In this document: positions 38,175-47,497 of the stretch, piece after piece | Layout: each line of letters opens with the position of its first letter | How positions within the stretch are numbered: position 1 is the stretch's first letter | Source of the DNA: Desulfobacteraceae bacterium | Lineage (GTDB): Bacteria > Desulfobacterota > Desulfobacteria > Desulfobacterales > Desulfobacteraceae | Assembly: GCA_016743945.1 (NCBI GenBank) | Contig: JADGFI010000015.1 | Location: 1 to 64,000 of the forward strand | Direction: 5' to 3' | DNA length: 64,000 nucleotides | Notes under the pieces: model-generated | The model's database searches: none | The model's input: the letters and a program-made list of their open reading frames with translations, nothing else | What the model was told of the DNA's origin: nothing | Made by a program: the position numbers and the translations under genes

Positions 38175-38680
38175 TTTTTCCAGCGTTTTAAATTTTTTGT
38201 AAGGGGCAATTCCCGCGGTTCTCCCTGACCTGAATCCTGTCTTAAAAAAGTTCAGGGCCATTATAGTCCAGGTACCCATATTGTCAATATCAGTGGGGAT
38301 TTACTTGGGTTATTTTTAATAAATTGCTCATGCATTCATAAAAAACCAGACAAAATAGGAGAGCAGTTCCATGGCGGTCGGCCATAAATGATAAGGACAA
38401 ACAGAAAAGAAAGGATGAAATTCTGAAGACCGCATGACCCTTTACAAACAAAGCAATGGAATCCTGCCCACGGTGTCTTGCCTGGCAGATACTCCAGCAC
38501 CCGCCCGACATCAACCATTTGCTTCAAAAGGCTAAAACAGATGTCTTTGAGGCGAACTTTTCCCAGAGTTGGTAAGATCTGTGATTTATTTCCCCCAAAG
38601 GCCCCCCTGCTGGTAAACCTTAATTTTGTATCTCTTAGCAGATGATTAAAAAATAGTTTTTTTCAGTGATGGCAAGTTTT
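38175..38680. other. Stretch without a recognisable gene
   Basis: Two overlapping minus-strand frames of 60-75 codons occur at 38290-38527, but neither has a good ribosome-binding site or any motif I know. Together with the ligase tail at 38681-38751 the stretch looks like recombination debris. Bases 38752-39063 are very AT-rich and lead into the operon B promoter. Confidence 0.4.
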
Positions 38681-38751
38681 CAGGGTGGTGGAAATAAGAG
38701 ATGCGCTTCCAAAAAGTGCCGTTGAAAAGATTCTAAGACGCGCGTTAAGGG
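38681..38751 (+). repeat. Duplicated 3' tail of the truncated ligase gene
   Basis: These 71 bases match 36689-36759 (the end of the ligase at 35472-36776) with 5 mismatches and no gaps by my alignment. It encodes RVVEIRDALPKSAVEKILRR, so the C-terminal catalytic Lys region is kept but a Gly is changed to Glu. No other ligase sequence adjoins it. It is a leftover of a duplicated ligase or of a recombination that brought the segment between the two copies here. Confidence 0.8.
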
Positions 38752-39063
38752 GGAAATTTTAAAAGTCTCCCACCATATAAATGGTTAAATCAAAAGTGAT
38801 ACTTTTTAAAAGCACAAAAATCCAATTTTCATTTTTAAAGGCCATGGGAGATAATTACCTATCGAGCCTTTAAAATCAGTACTATAAAGAAATCTTTCTT
38901 CACCCATACTATATAATAAGTCTCCAAAAAGATCATTAAAAAAGCTTATTAAAAAAGATATCTTCTGAAATAATTACTGAGACTAACTTGTTGTATTCAA
39001 TATAAAAAATCTCTTAAAAACCCGGAATAAAAAACATACAATAAAAGTCATACAATATTTTAC

Positions 39064-39102
39064 TTGACATTATAATAGTCAAACTTTATTATTTATATAA
39101 TA
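39064..39102 (+). promoter_or_regulatory. Operon B promoter with TGAC...GTCA dyad
   Basis: TTGACA (39064-39069) and TATTAT (39087-39092) are 17 bases apart. The -35 overlaps TGACATTATAATAGTCA (39065-39081), the same length and ends as the operon A dyad. The 15 bases 39088-39102 occur inverted at 31646-31660. The adjacent TetR gene is the most likely source of the binding protein. Confidence 0.7.
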
Positions 39103-39180
39103 ATATCCGGCGGGATAGGGTATATTCCAGTTTCTTATAACCATTGGCCCATTTTTCCTGGGCAAACCAAAGGGCAGGAA

Positions 39181-39801
39181 ATGGCAAATTTTAAAAAAAT
39201 AGAAGCCCGGAAAACTCAAATTCTGAAAACAGCTGAACGTTTTTTTGGGGAAAAGGGTTTTCAGGAGACAACCATCTCTGGAATTGCCAAAGAATCTAAA
39301 ATTTCAGAGGCCTCTATTTATGAATATTTTTCCACAAAAGAGGGGCTTCTATTTTCCGTTCCAACAAAAAATGCATCCGAGCTTTTTAAGTTAATGCAAT
39401 TTCATCTTACCCTCATTCGCGGGGCTGAAAACAAACTGCGATCCATTATTTACATTTTCCTTTCAACAAATGAAGAGAATCCGAATAATGCTTCAATTCT
39501 CATGCTTATCCTGAAGCACAATAAAAAATTTTTGAATAGCGAAGGCCATTTGGAAATTAAAAAAGGGTTAAAAATGATTGATGAAGCCATTGAAGAAGGT
39601 ATTTTAGCGGGTGAATTTAGAAATGATATTAATGTTTATCTCACTCGGTCAATGATTATAGGAACCATAGAACACCTTGTAACCAGCTGGCTCATGACAG
39701 GAAGGCCTGAAAGCCTTGTTGATTTAGTGGATCCTTTGATTGACACTATTATTGCAGGAATTCAGGCAACAAAAAAACAAATAACCGACATGGAATCATA
39801 A
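39181..39801 (+). CDS. TetR/AcrR regulator of the Atu-like operon
   Basis: A 206-residue regulator. The N-terminal helix-turn-helix contains TTISGIAKESKISEASIYEY and FSTKEGLLF. It is the first gene of operon B, 86 bases before the carboxyltransferase gene, which mirrors the position of AtuR, the TetR repressor of the pseudomonad Atu cluster. The ligand is probably an acyl-CoA of the pathway. Its likely targets are the paired dyads at its own promoter and at operon A. AGGGCAGGAA precedes the ATG. Confidence 0.85.
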   Translation: MANFKKIEARKTQILKTAERFFGEKGFQETTISGIAKESKISEASIYEYFSTKEGLLFSVPTKNASELFKLMQFHLTLIRGAENKLRSIIYIFLSTNEENPNNASILMLILKHNKKFLNSEGHLEIKKGLKMIDEAIEEGILAGEFRNDINVYLTRSMIIGTIEHLVTSWLMTGRPESLVDLVDPLIDTIIAGIQATKKQITDMES

Positions 39802-39887
39802 AAAATTTAAAGTGTGTGAACACGATAATGAGGAGTGTTCAAGCCAATATTATTGTTTTTAAACCCTATAATAAAAGGTGAAAAAAT

Positions 39888-41504
39888 ATGGATGTTATTG
39901 AAAGTAAAATTGATGTAAATTCAGATGAATACAAGAAAAATTATGAAGATTTAACGGCTCTTGTTGATGATCTGAGCACCGAGCTAACCCGCTCATGGGA
40001 TGAACGCTCTGAAAAGTCCAGACAAAGAGAAAAAGACTCGGGCAAGCTTCCGGCAAGAAAAAAGCTTGAGCTTCTGCTGGATAAAAACACCCCTTTTCTT
40101 GAGCTTTCCCCCCTGGCCGCCAAGGGCATGTATGACGGGAAAATTCATAAGGCCGGAATTGTCATTGGAATCGGTATTATTGAAGGTCGCGAAGTTCTGG
40201 TGAGTATGAATGATGCCACCATTAAAGGCGGATCCTCCTACCCTCTTTCTGTAAAAAAATCCATCAGAGCCCAAACCATCGCAATGGAAAACCGCCTGCC
40301 ATTTGTCAACCTAATGGATTCAGCCGGGGCTTACCTCCCCTTACAGTCAGAAATTTTCCCGGATGCCAATGATGGCGGAAGGGTTTTTTATAATCAGGCC
40401 CGCATGTCAAAAATGGGTATCCCCCAAATTGTCGGTGCCATGGGGCTTTGCACAGCTGGTGGCGCTTACGGAGTCGCCATGTGCGACGAAATTGTACATG
40501 TCAAAGATCACGGGGCAATATTTCTGGGAGGCCCCCCCCTTGTTCTTGCAGCAACTGGAGAAGAGGTCACGGCCAATGAACTTGGCGGCGCGGAACTTCA
40601 TTGTGCTGAGTCAGGCGTTTCTGATTATTTTGCAGATACCGATGAAGAATGCATTGAAATGATCCGCAAAATTGTGAAGAATCTTCCGGAAAATGAGAAA
40701 TCAAAACTTTCCATGACGGAAGTTGAAGAACCGGCTTATGATCCAAAGGAGCTATATGGAATCGTCAGCCCGGATCTTTCAAAGCCCTATGACTGCAGAG
40801 AGGTTATTGCCAGAATTGTCGACGGAAGTAAATTTTTAGAGTTCAAGGAAATGTACGGCCCCACCCTGGTAACCGGCTGGGCTCACATTCACGGATATCC
40901 TATTGGTATATTGGCAAATAACGGAATTTTATTTTCCGACAGTGCCCAAAAAGCAACCCAGTTCATACAACTTTGCGACAAAAGAAAAATCCCCCTCCTC
41001 TTCCTTCAAAATATTAACGGGTTTATCATTGGCCGTGAATATGAAGCAGGCGGAATTACAAAGAACGGTCATAAAATGGTGAACGCCGTGTCAACAGCAA
41101 CGGTTCCCAAATTTACGGTTATAATTGGTGCTTCCTTTGGCGCGGGAAACTATGCCATGTGCGGCAGAGGGTACTCTCCAAGATTCTTGTGGATGTGGCC
41201 AAATGCACAAATTGGTGTAATGGGAGGGGCGCAAGCGGCTGACGTACTCATTACGATTACAAATGACCAAAGGAAAAGAGCGGGTCAAGAGGAAATGACC
41301 CAGGAAGAAGTTGATTTCATCAAACAACCCGTAATTGATGCTGCATTCAAGGAAGGAAACGCATATTATAGTACCGCAAAACTGTGGGATGACGGCATCA
41401 TTGATCCTGCAAAGACAAGAGATGTTCTAGGGCTTGCGATTTCTGCCGCATTAAATGCACCCCTAAGAGACGATGATCCCGGATTTGGCGTTTTCAGAAT
41501 GTAA
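39888..41504 (+). CDS. Acyl-CoA carboxylase carboxyltransferase (beta) subunit, MCC/GCC type
   Basis: A 538-residue carboxyltransferase matching the beta subunits of 3-methylcrotonyl-CoA and geranyl-CoA carboxylases in length and sequence. It transfers CO2 from carboxybiotin to the gamma carbon of a 3-methyl-2-enoyl-CoA. The N-terminal half carries MDSAGAYLPLQSEIFPD and MGLCTAGGAYGVAMCDE, with FLGGPPLVLAATGEEVTANE and LGGAELHC following; the C-terminal half has NINGFIIGREYEAGGITKNG, GASFGAGNYAMCGRGYSPRF and MWPNAQIGVMGG. All oxyanion-forming Gly-rich loops look intact. With AtuA and AtuD-like genes in the same operon I favour a geranyl-CoA-like substrate, but MCC activity is possible. Its partner subunits follow at 41627 and 43138. 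Confidence 0.85.
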   Translation: MDVIESKIDVNSDEYKKNYEDLTALVDDLSTELTRSWDERSEKSRQREKDSGKLPARKKLELLLDKNTPFLELSPLAAKGMYDGKIHKAGIVIGIGIIEGREVLVSMNDATIKGGSSYPLSVKKSIRAQTIAMENRLPFVNLMDSAGAYLPLQSEIFPDANDGGRVFYNQARMSKMGIPQIVGAMGLCTAGGAYGVAMCDEIVHVKDHGAIFLGGPPLVLAATGEEVTANELGGAELHCAESGVSDYFADTDEECIEMIRKIVKNLPENEKSKLSMTEVEEPAYDPKELYGIVSPDLSKPYDCREVIARIVDGSKFLEFKEMYGPTLVTGWAHIHGYPIGILANNGILFSDSAQKATQFIQLCDKRKIPLLFLQNINGFIIGREYEAGGITKNGHKMVNAVSTATVPKFTVIIGASFGAGNYAMCGRGYSPRFLWMWPNAQIGVMGGAQAADVLITITNDQRKRAGQEEMTQEEVDFIKQPVIDAAFKEGNAYYSTAKLWDDGIIDPAKTRDVLGLAISAALNAPLRDDDPGFGVFRM

Positions 41505-41626
41505 CCCGGCCGGAGCATGGTATTTAATCTTGGACACAACGAACGATGGGTCAAAGACGCGGAGCCAACTCCCATGGTTGCAGGATTTTAGATGAGAGTT
41601 TCATATAAAACCAGGAAAATAAAATT

Positions 41627-43114
41627 ATGTTTAAAAAAATACTAATAGCAAATCGGGGTGAAATCGCCCTCAGAGTCATCAATACCTGTAAAGATATGGG
41701 TATTGAGACCGTATCTGTTTATTCCGACGTAGACGATAAGGCAATCCACGTTCTCTCCGCTGACGAGGCGGTTTATATTGGCACTCCGGAACCTTCCGAG
41801 AGTTATCTTAACATTGACAAAATTATCCGAGCTGCAAAAGAGACTCATTCAGAAGCAATCCATCCCGGCTATGGTTTTCTTGCTGAGAATGCAGACTTTG
41901 CAGCAAGATGTGAACAAGAAAATATCGTATTTATCGGCCCTTCCGCACGAGCGATAAGGGATCTTGGCGATAAAATAACCTCCAGAAAAATAATGATTGA
42001 AAGCCAAGTTCCTGTGACGCCCGGCCTTACGAGCACAGAAGCCGACCCGGATATTATGGCAATGGAAGCTGAGCGAGTCGGATATCCTGTTCTTATAAAA
42101 GCCACCGCCGGTGGCGGTGGAAAAGGGATCAGAATCGTAAACGCTGCCGATGAAATGGCAGAAGCCTGCGCTTCTGCATCAAGGGAAGCATTAAGCGCAT
42201 TTGGCAACGGTGAAATTTATCTTGAAAAATTTTTCACAAAGGCAAGACATATTGAATTTCAGATTTTAGCGGATTCCTTTGGAAACACCATCCATGTACT
42301 GGAGAGAGAATGCTCAATCCAGAGACGTCATCAAAAAATAATCGAAGAAACACCCTCCAATATCTTGACGCCACAACTTCGTGAAGAGATGGGAGCCTCG
42401 GCTGTGGCAGCGGCAAAGGCGGCAGGCTATGTAAATGCCGGAACAGTCGAATTTCTCCTTGACTCGGAAAATAAGTTTTATTTCCTTGAAATTAATACAA
42501 GGCTTCAGGTTGAACACCCTGTTACAGAGATGATCACCGGAATTGACCTTGTAAGGCAGCAATTGGAAATAGCTGCCGGCAATAAGCTGTCACTTACCCA
42601 GGAAGATATTGCAGGCCGGGGTCACGCCATTGAATGCAGAATCTATGCTGAAGATCCGGCAAATGGATTTTTCCCTTCGCCGGGAAAAATTGAGTTTCTA
42701 AAAGAACCCAAAGGGCCGGGCATCAGAAATGATTGCGGTGTTTATACGGGGTTTGAAGTTCCAGTGGAATACGATCCGATTATTTCAAAGCTTGTCGTTC
42801 ATGGAGAAACCAGGTCCCAGACCATTGATAAAATGGTGAAAGCCCTGAAAGACTATATTATTTTAGGCGTCAGAACACCCATTGATTTTCTGATTGATAT
42901 CATGGAATCAGCGCCATTTTCAAAGGGGGATGTTTATACAAATTTTATAGAGACCCATTTTTCTGACTGGTCAGAAAATTTTGAAGAGTCGGATATTGCT
43001 GCAATTGCCTATATCCTGGATGAAATGTGCAACAGGAAAAAAACACCCCCTGGTATTTGCTCTGGGTACAATGGGGTAACGCCTTTTAGTACTTTAGGAA
43101 ACTGGAGACTTTAA
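41627..43114 (+). CDS. Biotin carboxylase subunit
   Basis: A 495-residue ATP-grasp enzyme that carboxylates biotin with bicarbonate. KILIANRGEIALRVI at the N-terminus, IHPGYGFLAENADFAARCE, the ATP loop KATAGGGGKGIR, RECSIQRRHQKIIEETPS, FLEINTRLQVEHPVTEM and YAEDPANGFFPSPG are all present and canonical. In MCC and GCC alpha subunits this domain continues into the BT and biotin-carrier domains; here the frame ends directly after FSTLGNWRL, the end of the carboxylase domain. The biotin carrier is the next gene, 23 bases on. The preceding carboxyltransferase gene ends 122 bases upstream. Confidence 0.9.
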   Translation: MFKKILIANRGEIALRVINTCKDMGIETVSVYSDVDDKAIHVLSADEAVYIGTPEPSESYLNIDKIIRAAKETHSEAIHPGYGFLAENADFAARCEQENIVFIGPSARAIRDLGDKITSRKIMIESQVPVTPGLTSTEADPDIMAMEAERVGYPVLIKATAGGGGKGIRIVNAADEMAEACASASREALSAFGNGEIYLEKFFTKARHIEFQILADSFGNTIHVLERECSIQRRHQKIIEETPSNILTPQLREEMGASAVAAAKAAGYVNAGTVEFLLDSENKFYFLEINTRLQVEHPVTEMITGIDLVRQQLEIAAGNKLSLTQEDIAGRGHAIECRIYAEDPANGFFPSPGKIEFLKEPKGPGIRNDCGVYTGFEVPVEYDPIISKLVVHGETRSQTIDKMVKALKDYIILGVRTPIDFLIDIMESAPFSKGDVYTNFIETHFSDWSENFEESDIAAIAYILDEMCNRKKTPPGICSGYNGVTPFSTLGNWRL

Positions 43115-43137
43115 GCCCATAAAGGAGGCCAAAAAAA

Positions 43138-43683
43138 GTGGAATACAAGCTTAAAATACAGGAAGAGACCGTATCGGTTGAAATAAACAGCCATGGGGAA
43201 AATAAAGCCGAAGCAATCATTGAAGGAAGGGAATACGACCTGAAATATTCCTTAATATCTGAAAATGAACTGCACCTGATGGTGAATGGAAAAAGCATAA
43301 ATGCCTACATTTCTCAAACCGCTGACGGTAAAACAATCATGCTGAACGGAAAAATCTATAAAATTCAGGATGAGGACAAGATTCCAAAGGGACCGAAAAA
43401 GAAAAAAGGTGCCAGCGGACCTTCAACGGTTACCCCTCCCATGCCTGCTGTGGTTATAGCCGTTACGGTGAAAGAAGGTGACTCTGTTGAAAAAGGCCAG
43501 GCAGTTGTGGTTGTCTCTGCAATGAAAATGGAGACAACCCTTTGCGCTCCCTACAAAGGAATTGTTTCCAAGGTAAATGTGATAGAAAATGACAAGGTCA
43601 TGCCCGGGGAAATCCTTGTGGATATAGACCCTGTAAATATAGAAGAGCAAAAAGAAGAAACAGTTACAAAATTGGAAAATTGA
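43138..43683 (+). CDS. Separate biotin carboxyl carrier (BT/BCCP) subunit
   Basis: A 181-residue protein starting with GTG after AAAGGAGG. Residues 1-90 form a beta-rich stretch like the BT linker of carboxylase alpha subunits. A Lys-rich hinge (KKKKGASGPSTV) leads into a biotinyl domain of about 75 residues with the biotin-accepting Lys130 in VSAMKMETTL. It receives carboxybiotin from the neighbouring carboxylase and swings it to the carboxyltransferase. As a free subunit it differs from the fused alpha subunit of known MCC and GCC enzymes. Confidence 0.88.
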   Translation: MEYKLKIQEETVSVEINSHGENKAEAIIEGREYDLKYSLISENELHLMVNGKSINAYISQTADGKTIMLNGKIYKIQDEDKIPKGPKKKKGASGPSTVTPPMPAVVIAVTVKEGDSVEKGQAVVVVSAMKMETTLCAPYKGIVSKVNVIENDKVMPGEILVDIDPVNIEEQKEETVTKLEN

Positions 43684-43729
43684 TGTCCCATGAAATGTAT
43701 CACCAAGGGTAAACCAGGGGGAGATTATA

Positions 43730-44503
43730 ATGTCAGATCTTTTATATAAAGTAAAAAATAATGTTGCTTATATTACCATAAACAGAGAAACAAACAAAAA
43801 TTCTATCAGCAGTGATGCGGTTACCCTTTTCCTTGAAAGCCTTGAAACTGCTGAAGCTGATAATGAGGTAAGAGTTGTTTGTGTCAGCGGGGCCGGGGAC
43901 AAAGTTTTTTGTTCCGGCGCGGATCTTGGTGGTGGTATTGGCAAGGGAACAGGGAAAGAGAATCAGTCATTTAAAAAATATGCGGCCCTTATCACACGAC
44001 TTGCTAAATTTTCCAAACCAACCCTGGCTAAAATCAATGGTCATTGCATGGCAGGTGGAACTGGTTTCATGCTGGCCTGTGACATTGTAATTGCAAAAGA
44101 AGGCGCAAAATTCGGAACACCTGAGGTGAATGTGGGCCTTTTCCCAATGATGATCGGCGCTCTGATTTTCAGAAATGTGCTAAGGAAAAAAGCCATGGAA
44201 ATGATTCTTCTGGGAGAGAAACTAACCGCAAAACAAGCCCTTGAAATGGGGATGATTACAAGGGCAGTTCCTGAAGATCAGTTTGAATCTGAAGTTGAAA
44301 ACGTTCTGAAAACGATTACGTCAAAAAGCCCCATTGGACTGAAGATTGGAAAAGAAGCTTTTAGAGATATCGAGACGATGGACCTTGAAGAGGCTGTTAA
44401 TTTTCTATCGGAAAAACTTATTGAAGTTGCCAGTACTGAAGATGCGGTTGAAGGTATCACTGCATTTCTTGAAAAGCGCACACCAAAATTTAAAGGGAAA
44501 TAA
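43730..44503 (+). CDS. Enoyl-CoA hydratase, AtuE-like
   Basis: A 257-residue crotonase-fold protein. FCSGADLGG and KINGHCMAGGTGFMLACDIV supply the oxyanion hole and GTPEVNVGLFPMMI keeps the second catalytic Glu (PE). The other classical Glu is not in its usual place, as in isohexenylglutaconyl- and methylglutaconyl-CoA hydratases. It would hydrate the glutaconyl-type product of the carboxylase. It lies 46 bases after the biotin carrier gene and 48 bases before the AtuA-like gene. Confidence 0.85.
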   Translation: MSDLLYKVKNNVAYITINRETNKNSISSDAVTLFLESLETAEADNEVRVVCVSGAGDKVFCSGADLGGGIGKGTGKENQSFKKYAALITRLAKFSKPTLAKINGHCMAGGTGFMLACDIVIAKEGAKFGTPEVNVGLFPMMIGALIFRNVLRKKAMEMILLGEKLTAKQALEMGMITRAVPEDQFESEVENVLKTITSKSPIGLKIGKEAFRDIETMDLEEAVNFLSEKLIEVASTEDAVEGITAFLEKRTPKFKGK

Positions 44504-44551
44504 ACAAAGGCAACACTATTTTATCGAACATAAAGATCTGGAGAAGCTAAG

Positions 44552-46330
44552 ATGACCGAAATACTAAAAATAGCAAATTGCAGCGGTTATTTAGGAGATA
44601 AACTGTCCGCAGCCAGGGAACTTGTTGAAGGCGGAAAAATCCATGTCCTCACGGGAGATTACCTTGCTGAACTGACCATGGCATTACTTTTCCGAATGAA
44701 AATGAAATCACCTGACAAAGGCTATGCATCGACATTTTTGAAACAGATGAACGATGTCATGGGTCCTAGCCTTGATAAAAACATAAAGATTGTCGCCAAT
44801 GCCGGAGGCCTTAACCCAAAAGGACTTGCAGCTGAACTTGAAAAGGTTGCCAAGAAACTTGGGATCCATCCAAAGATTGCCTATATCGAAGGGGACGACC
44901 TGCTTCCCAGAATCGCCGAACTCCAGGAACAAGGGGAGCAATTTTACCACCTGGACAAGGGCACAAGTTTGAAGTCCGCCGGCACCATGCCCATAACAGC
45001 CAATGCCTATTTTGGTGGATGGGGGGTTACCAAGGCCCTTAATGAAGGGGCTGATATCGTCATCGGCGGCAGATTAGCCGACGCTGCCCTTGTTTCCGGA
45101 CCCTGTGCATGGAAATTTAAATGGAAGGAAAACGACTGGAATAAACTTGCAGGGGCATACGCCGCCGGACATATTATAGAATGCGGCACCCAGGCCACCG
45201 GCGGAAATTACTCTTTTATTGACGAAGTTCCCGATTTTAAAAATATGGGGTATCCCATTGCTGAAATGCATGAGGACGGTTCATTTGTTATTACAAAACA
45301 TGAAGGAACAGGCGGCCTTGTATCTGTTGGAACCGTTACGGCCCAGCTTTTATATGAGATAAGGCAGCCGGCCTATTTAACCCCTGATGTTAAGGCAAGA
45401 TTCGATACCATACAGATAAAACAGGAAGACAAGGACCGGGTACTTATTCAAGGTGTGAAAGGCGAGCCCCCCACGAATTCAGCAAAGGTATGTATCAACA
45501 ACCTGTTTGGATACCGTAACACATTAACAGCTCTTATTACCGGACTTGATATTGAGAAAAAGGCGAAGATTGTTGAAGATACCCTATTCCATAATTTAGG
45601 GGGCAAAGAGCAGTTTGCCCGCACAGATATTCAGCTCATAAGAATAGACAAAGACAATCCCTGCCACAATGACGAGGCAAGCGCCCATTTAAAAATCAGC
45701 GTCATGGACCCTGACCAGCAAAAAGTGGGGAAGAATTTTTCAAGTAAATTCATAGAAATGGCACTTTCCAGTATTCCGGGCTATACATTAACCGCTCCTC
45801 CAACAAACGGCTCTCCGGCCCTTCAACACTGGCCGACCCTGGTGAATAATAAATTTTTGGAACAAAAAATAGTTATGGGCGACACTGAATTTTGCGTAAA
45901 ACCAACCGGTTCTTACCCTGATATTACGGATATAACGCCTGCTGATATAAAACCGGTTGAACTTTCTTCAGATAAAATGAAAGAGATTTATTTTGGAGAA
46001 TTGTTTGCCACACGTTCCGGAGACAAGGGCGGAAATGCAAACCTGGGTGTCTGGGGTAAAACACTAGAGACATACTCCTTTTTAAAAAAATTTCTCACGA
46101 TTGATAAACTCAAAGAGCTCCTTTCCGACATGGAACCCTTTGAGATTGAACGCTATGATCTTCCTAATCTCTTTGCAATAAACTTTTATATAAAGGGCGT
46201 ATTGGGAGAAGGCGTCGCAGCTTCCGTTAGAAACGATCCCCAGGCAAAGACCCTGGGGGAATATTTAAGAGCTAAAAAGATTGAAGTCCCGGCGAGTATC
46301 TATAAAAAAAATGAGAGGAATCCACAATGA
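44552..46330 (+). CDS. Acyclic terpene utilization AtuA family protein
   Basis: A 592-residue DUF1446 (AtuA) protein. The large N-terminal domain shows IANCSGYLGDKLSAARELVE, LTGDYLAELTMALL, VANAGGLNPKGLA, GWGVTKALNEGADIVIGGRL and EGTGGLVSVGTVTAQLLYEI; a C-terminal domain of about 100 residues starts near LFATRSGDKGGNANLGVWG. Length and both domains match AtuA of the pseudomonad cluster. Its reaction is not established. The gene is specific enough to be the best evidence that operon B is Atu-like rather than plain leucine catabolism. Its last 4 bases overlap the start of the next gene. Confidence 0.85.
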   Translation: MTEILKIANCSGYLGDKLSAARELVEGGKIHVLTGDYLAELTMALLFRMKMKSPDKGYASTFLKQMNDVMGPSLDKNIKIVANAGGLNPKGLAAELEKVAKKLGIHPKIAYIEGDDLLPRIAELQEQGEQFYHLDKGTSLKSAGTMPITANAYFGGWGVTKALNEGADIVIGGRLADAALVSGPCAWKFKWKENDWNKLAGAYAAGHIIECGTQATGGNYSFIDEVPDFKNMGYPIAEMHEDGSFVITKHEGTGGLVSVGTVTAQLLYEIRQPAYLTPDVKARFDTIQIKQEDKDRVLIQGVKGEPPTNSAKVCINNLFGYRNTLTALITGLDIEKKAKIVEDTLFHNLGGKEQFARTDIQLIRIDKDNPCHNDEASAHLKISVMDPDQQKVGKNFSSKFIEMALSSIPGYTLTAPPTNGSPALQHWPTLVNNKFLEQKIVMGDTEFCVKPTGSYPDITDITPADIKPVELSSDKMKEIYFGELFATRSGDKGGNANLGVWGKTLETYSFLKKFLTIDKLKELLSDMEPFEIERYDLPNLFAINFYIKGVLGEGVAASVRNDPQAKTLGEYLRAKKIEVPASIYKKNERNPQ

Positions 46331-47478
46331 GTTCTGATTTGATTTTCACACGAGACCATGAAATGGTTCGCAAATCCATACGGGATTTTGTTAGAAAAGA
46401 GATTAATCCCAATGTTGATGAATGGGAAGAAAAGGGAATCACCCCCCTTAAAGAGCTTTTTAAAAAAATGGGAGATCTGGGTTTCTTAGGGATTCGCTAC
46501 GATGAAACCTATGGGGGTGAAGGTCTTGATTACTGGTATGAATTAATTTTTCTTGAAGAAATCGCCCGCATACACTGCGGTGGCGTTCCCATGGCCATTG
46601 CGGTCCAGGCCTGCATGGCAACCCCTGCCATTGAACAATTCGGCTCTGTTTATCTCAAGGAAAAATATCTTAAAGGCGCCTTAAAAGGGGATCTGGTTGC
46701 TGCAATCGCCATAACAGAACCCGATGCAGGATCCGATGTTGCCGCATTGAAATCCTTTGCCAAAAAGCAAGGGGACCACTATATATTAAATGGTTCTAAA
46801 ACCTATATCACCAACGGAACCCAGGCTGATTTTTTGACGCTTCTTGCAAGAACAAGTGATGAACCCGGATATCAAAGTTTCTCTCTGTTTGTCGTACCAA
46901 CGGACATTAAAGGGTTTGCTGTCAGCAAAAAGCTGGACAAGATGGGGATGAGAAGCTCTGATACGGCAGAATTATTTTTTGATAACATGAAAATCCCCGC
47001 CGAAAATCTCATTGGCGTTGAAGGACAAGGATTTATTCACCAGATGATGCAGTTTCAGCATGAAAGATTTTCAATTCTGCCCTTAACCTATATTGGTATT
47101 GAAGAAATGATCAAGGAGACGGTTGAATACATAAAAGGAAGAATCGTTTTTGGCAAACCCCTTATCTCAAAACAGGTATTACGGCACAGAATTGCCCAGT
47201 GGCTGGCGGAAAATGAAGCCATAAAACAATTAAGCTATCATATTTGCCGCATGAAAATGAACGGCCAGGATGCCACAAAAGAAATTTCCATGGGAAAACT
47301 TCTATCCGGGAACCTGGTAAATAAAGTAGCGGATGGGTGCCTTCAAATGCATGGCGGAATGGGGTTTATGAATGAAATGAGAATCTCAAGATCCTTCAGA
47401 GATTCAAAACTGACTTCCATCGGCGGCGGAGCAAGTGAAGTAATGTGCGAAATAATAGCCAAAACCTCGGGTATTTAA
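46327..47478 (+). CDS. Acyl-CoA dehydrogenase, citronellyl-CoA dehydrogenase-like (first of a pair)
   Basis: A 383-residue flavin dehydrogenase. The AtuD-like stretch HCGGVPMAIAVQACMATPAI lies near residue 78-97, and ITEPDAGSDVAALKSFAKK with NGSKTYITNGTQADFLTLL follows. The C-terminal SIGGGASEVMCEI lacks the catalytic Glu of short-chain enzymes, while FQHERFSI near residue 240 holds a Glu at the helix-G position used by isovaleryl-CoA dehydrogenase. The enzyme likely oxidises a 3-methyl-branched acyl-CoA such as citronellyl-CoA. The start codon overlaps the AtuA-like gene (ATGA). A close paralogue follows 19 bases downstream. Confidence 0.88.
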   Translation: MSSDLIFTRDHEMVRKSIRDFVRKEINPNVDEWEEKGITPLKELFKKMGDLGFLGIRYDETYGGEGLDYWYELIFLEEIARIHCGGVPMAIAVQACMATPAIEQFGSVYLKEKYLKGALKGDLVAAIAITEPDAGSDVAALKSFAKKQGDHYILNGSKTYITNGTQADFLTLLARTSDEPGYQSFSLFVVPTDIKGFAVSKKLDKMGMRSSDTAELFFDNMKIPAENLIGVEGQGFIHQMMQFQHERFSILPLTYIGIEEMIKETVEYIKGRIVFGKPLISKQVLRHRIAQWLAENEAIKQLSYHICRMKMNGQDATKEISMGKLLSGNLVNKVADGCLQMHGGMGFMNEMRISRSFRDSKLTSIGGGASEVMCEIIAKTSGI

Positions 47479-47497
47479 ATACAATAAGGAATTAAAA

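Noticed and set aside
38290..38527. Two overlapping minus-strand frames of 60-75 codons
   Set aside because: No motif or ribosome-binding site; they overlap each other and lie among debris.
39888..44503. Reading operon B simply as leucine catabolism (liu)
   Set aside because: No HMG-CoA lyase or LiuR-type MerR regulator is present, while AtuA and AtuD-like genes are. I kept MCC activity as an open alternative but not as the main call.
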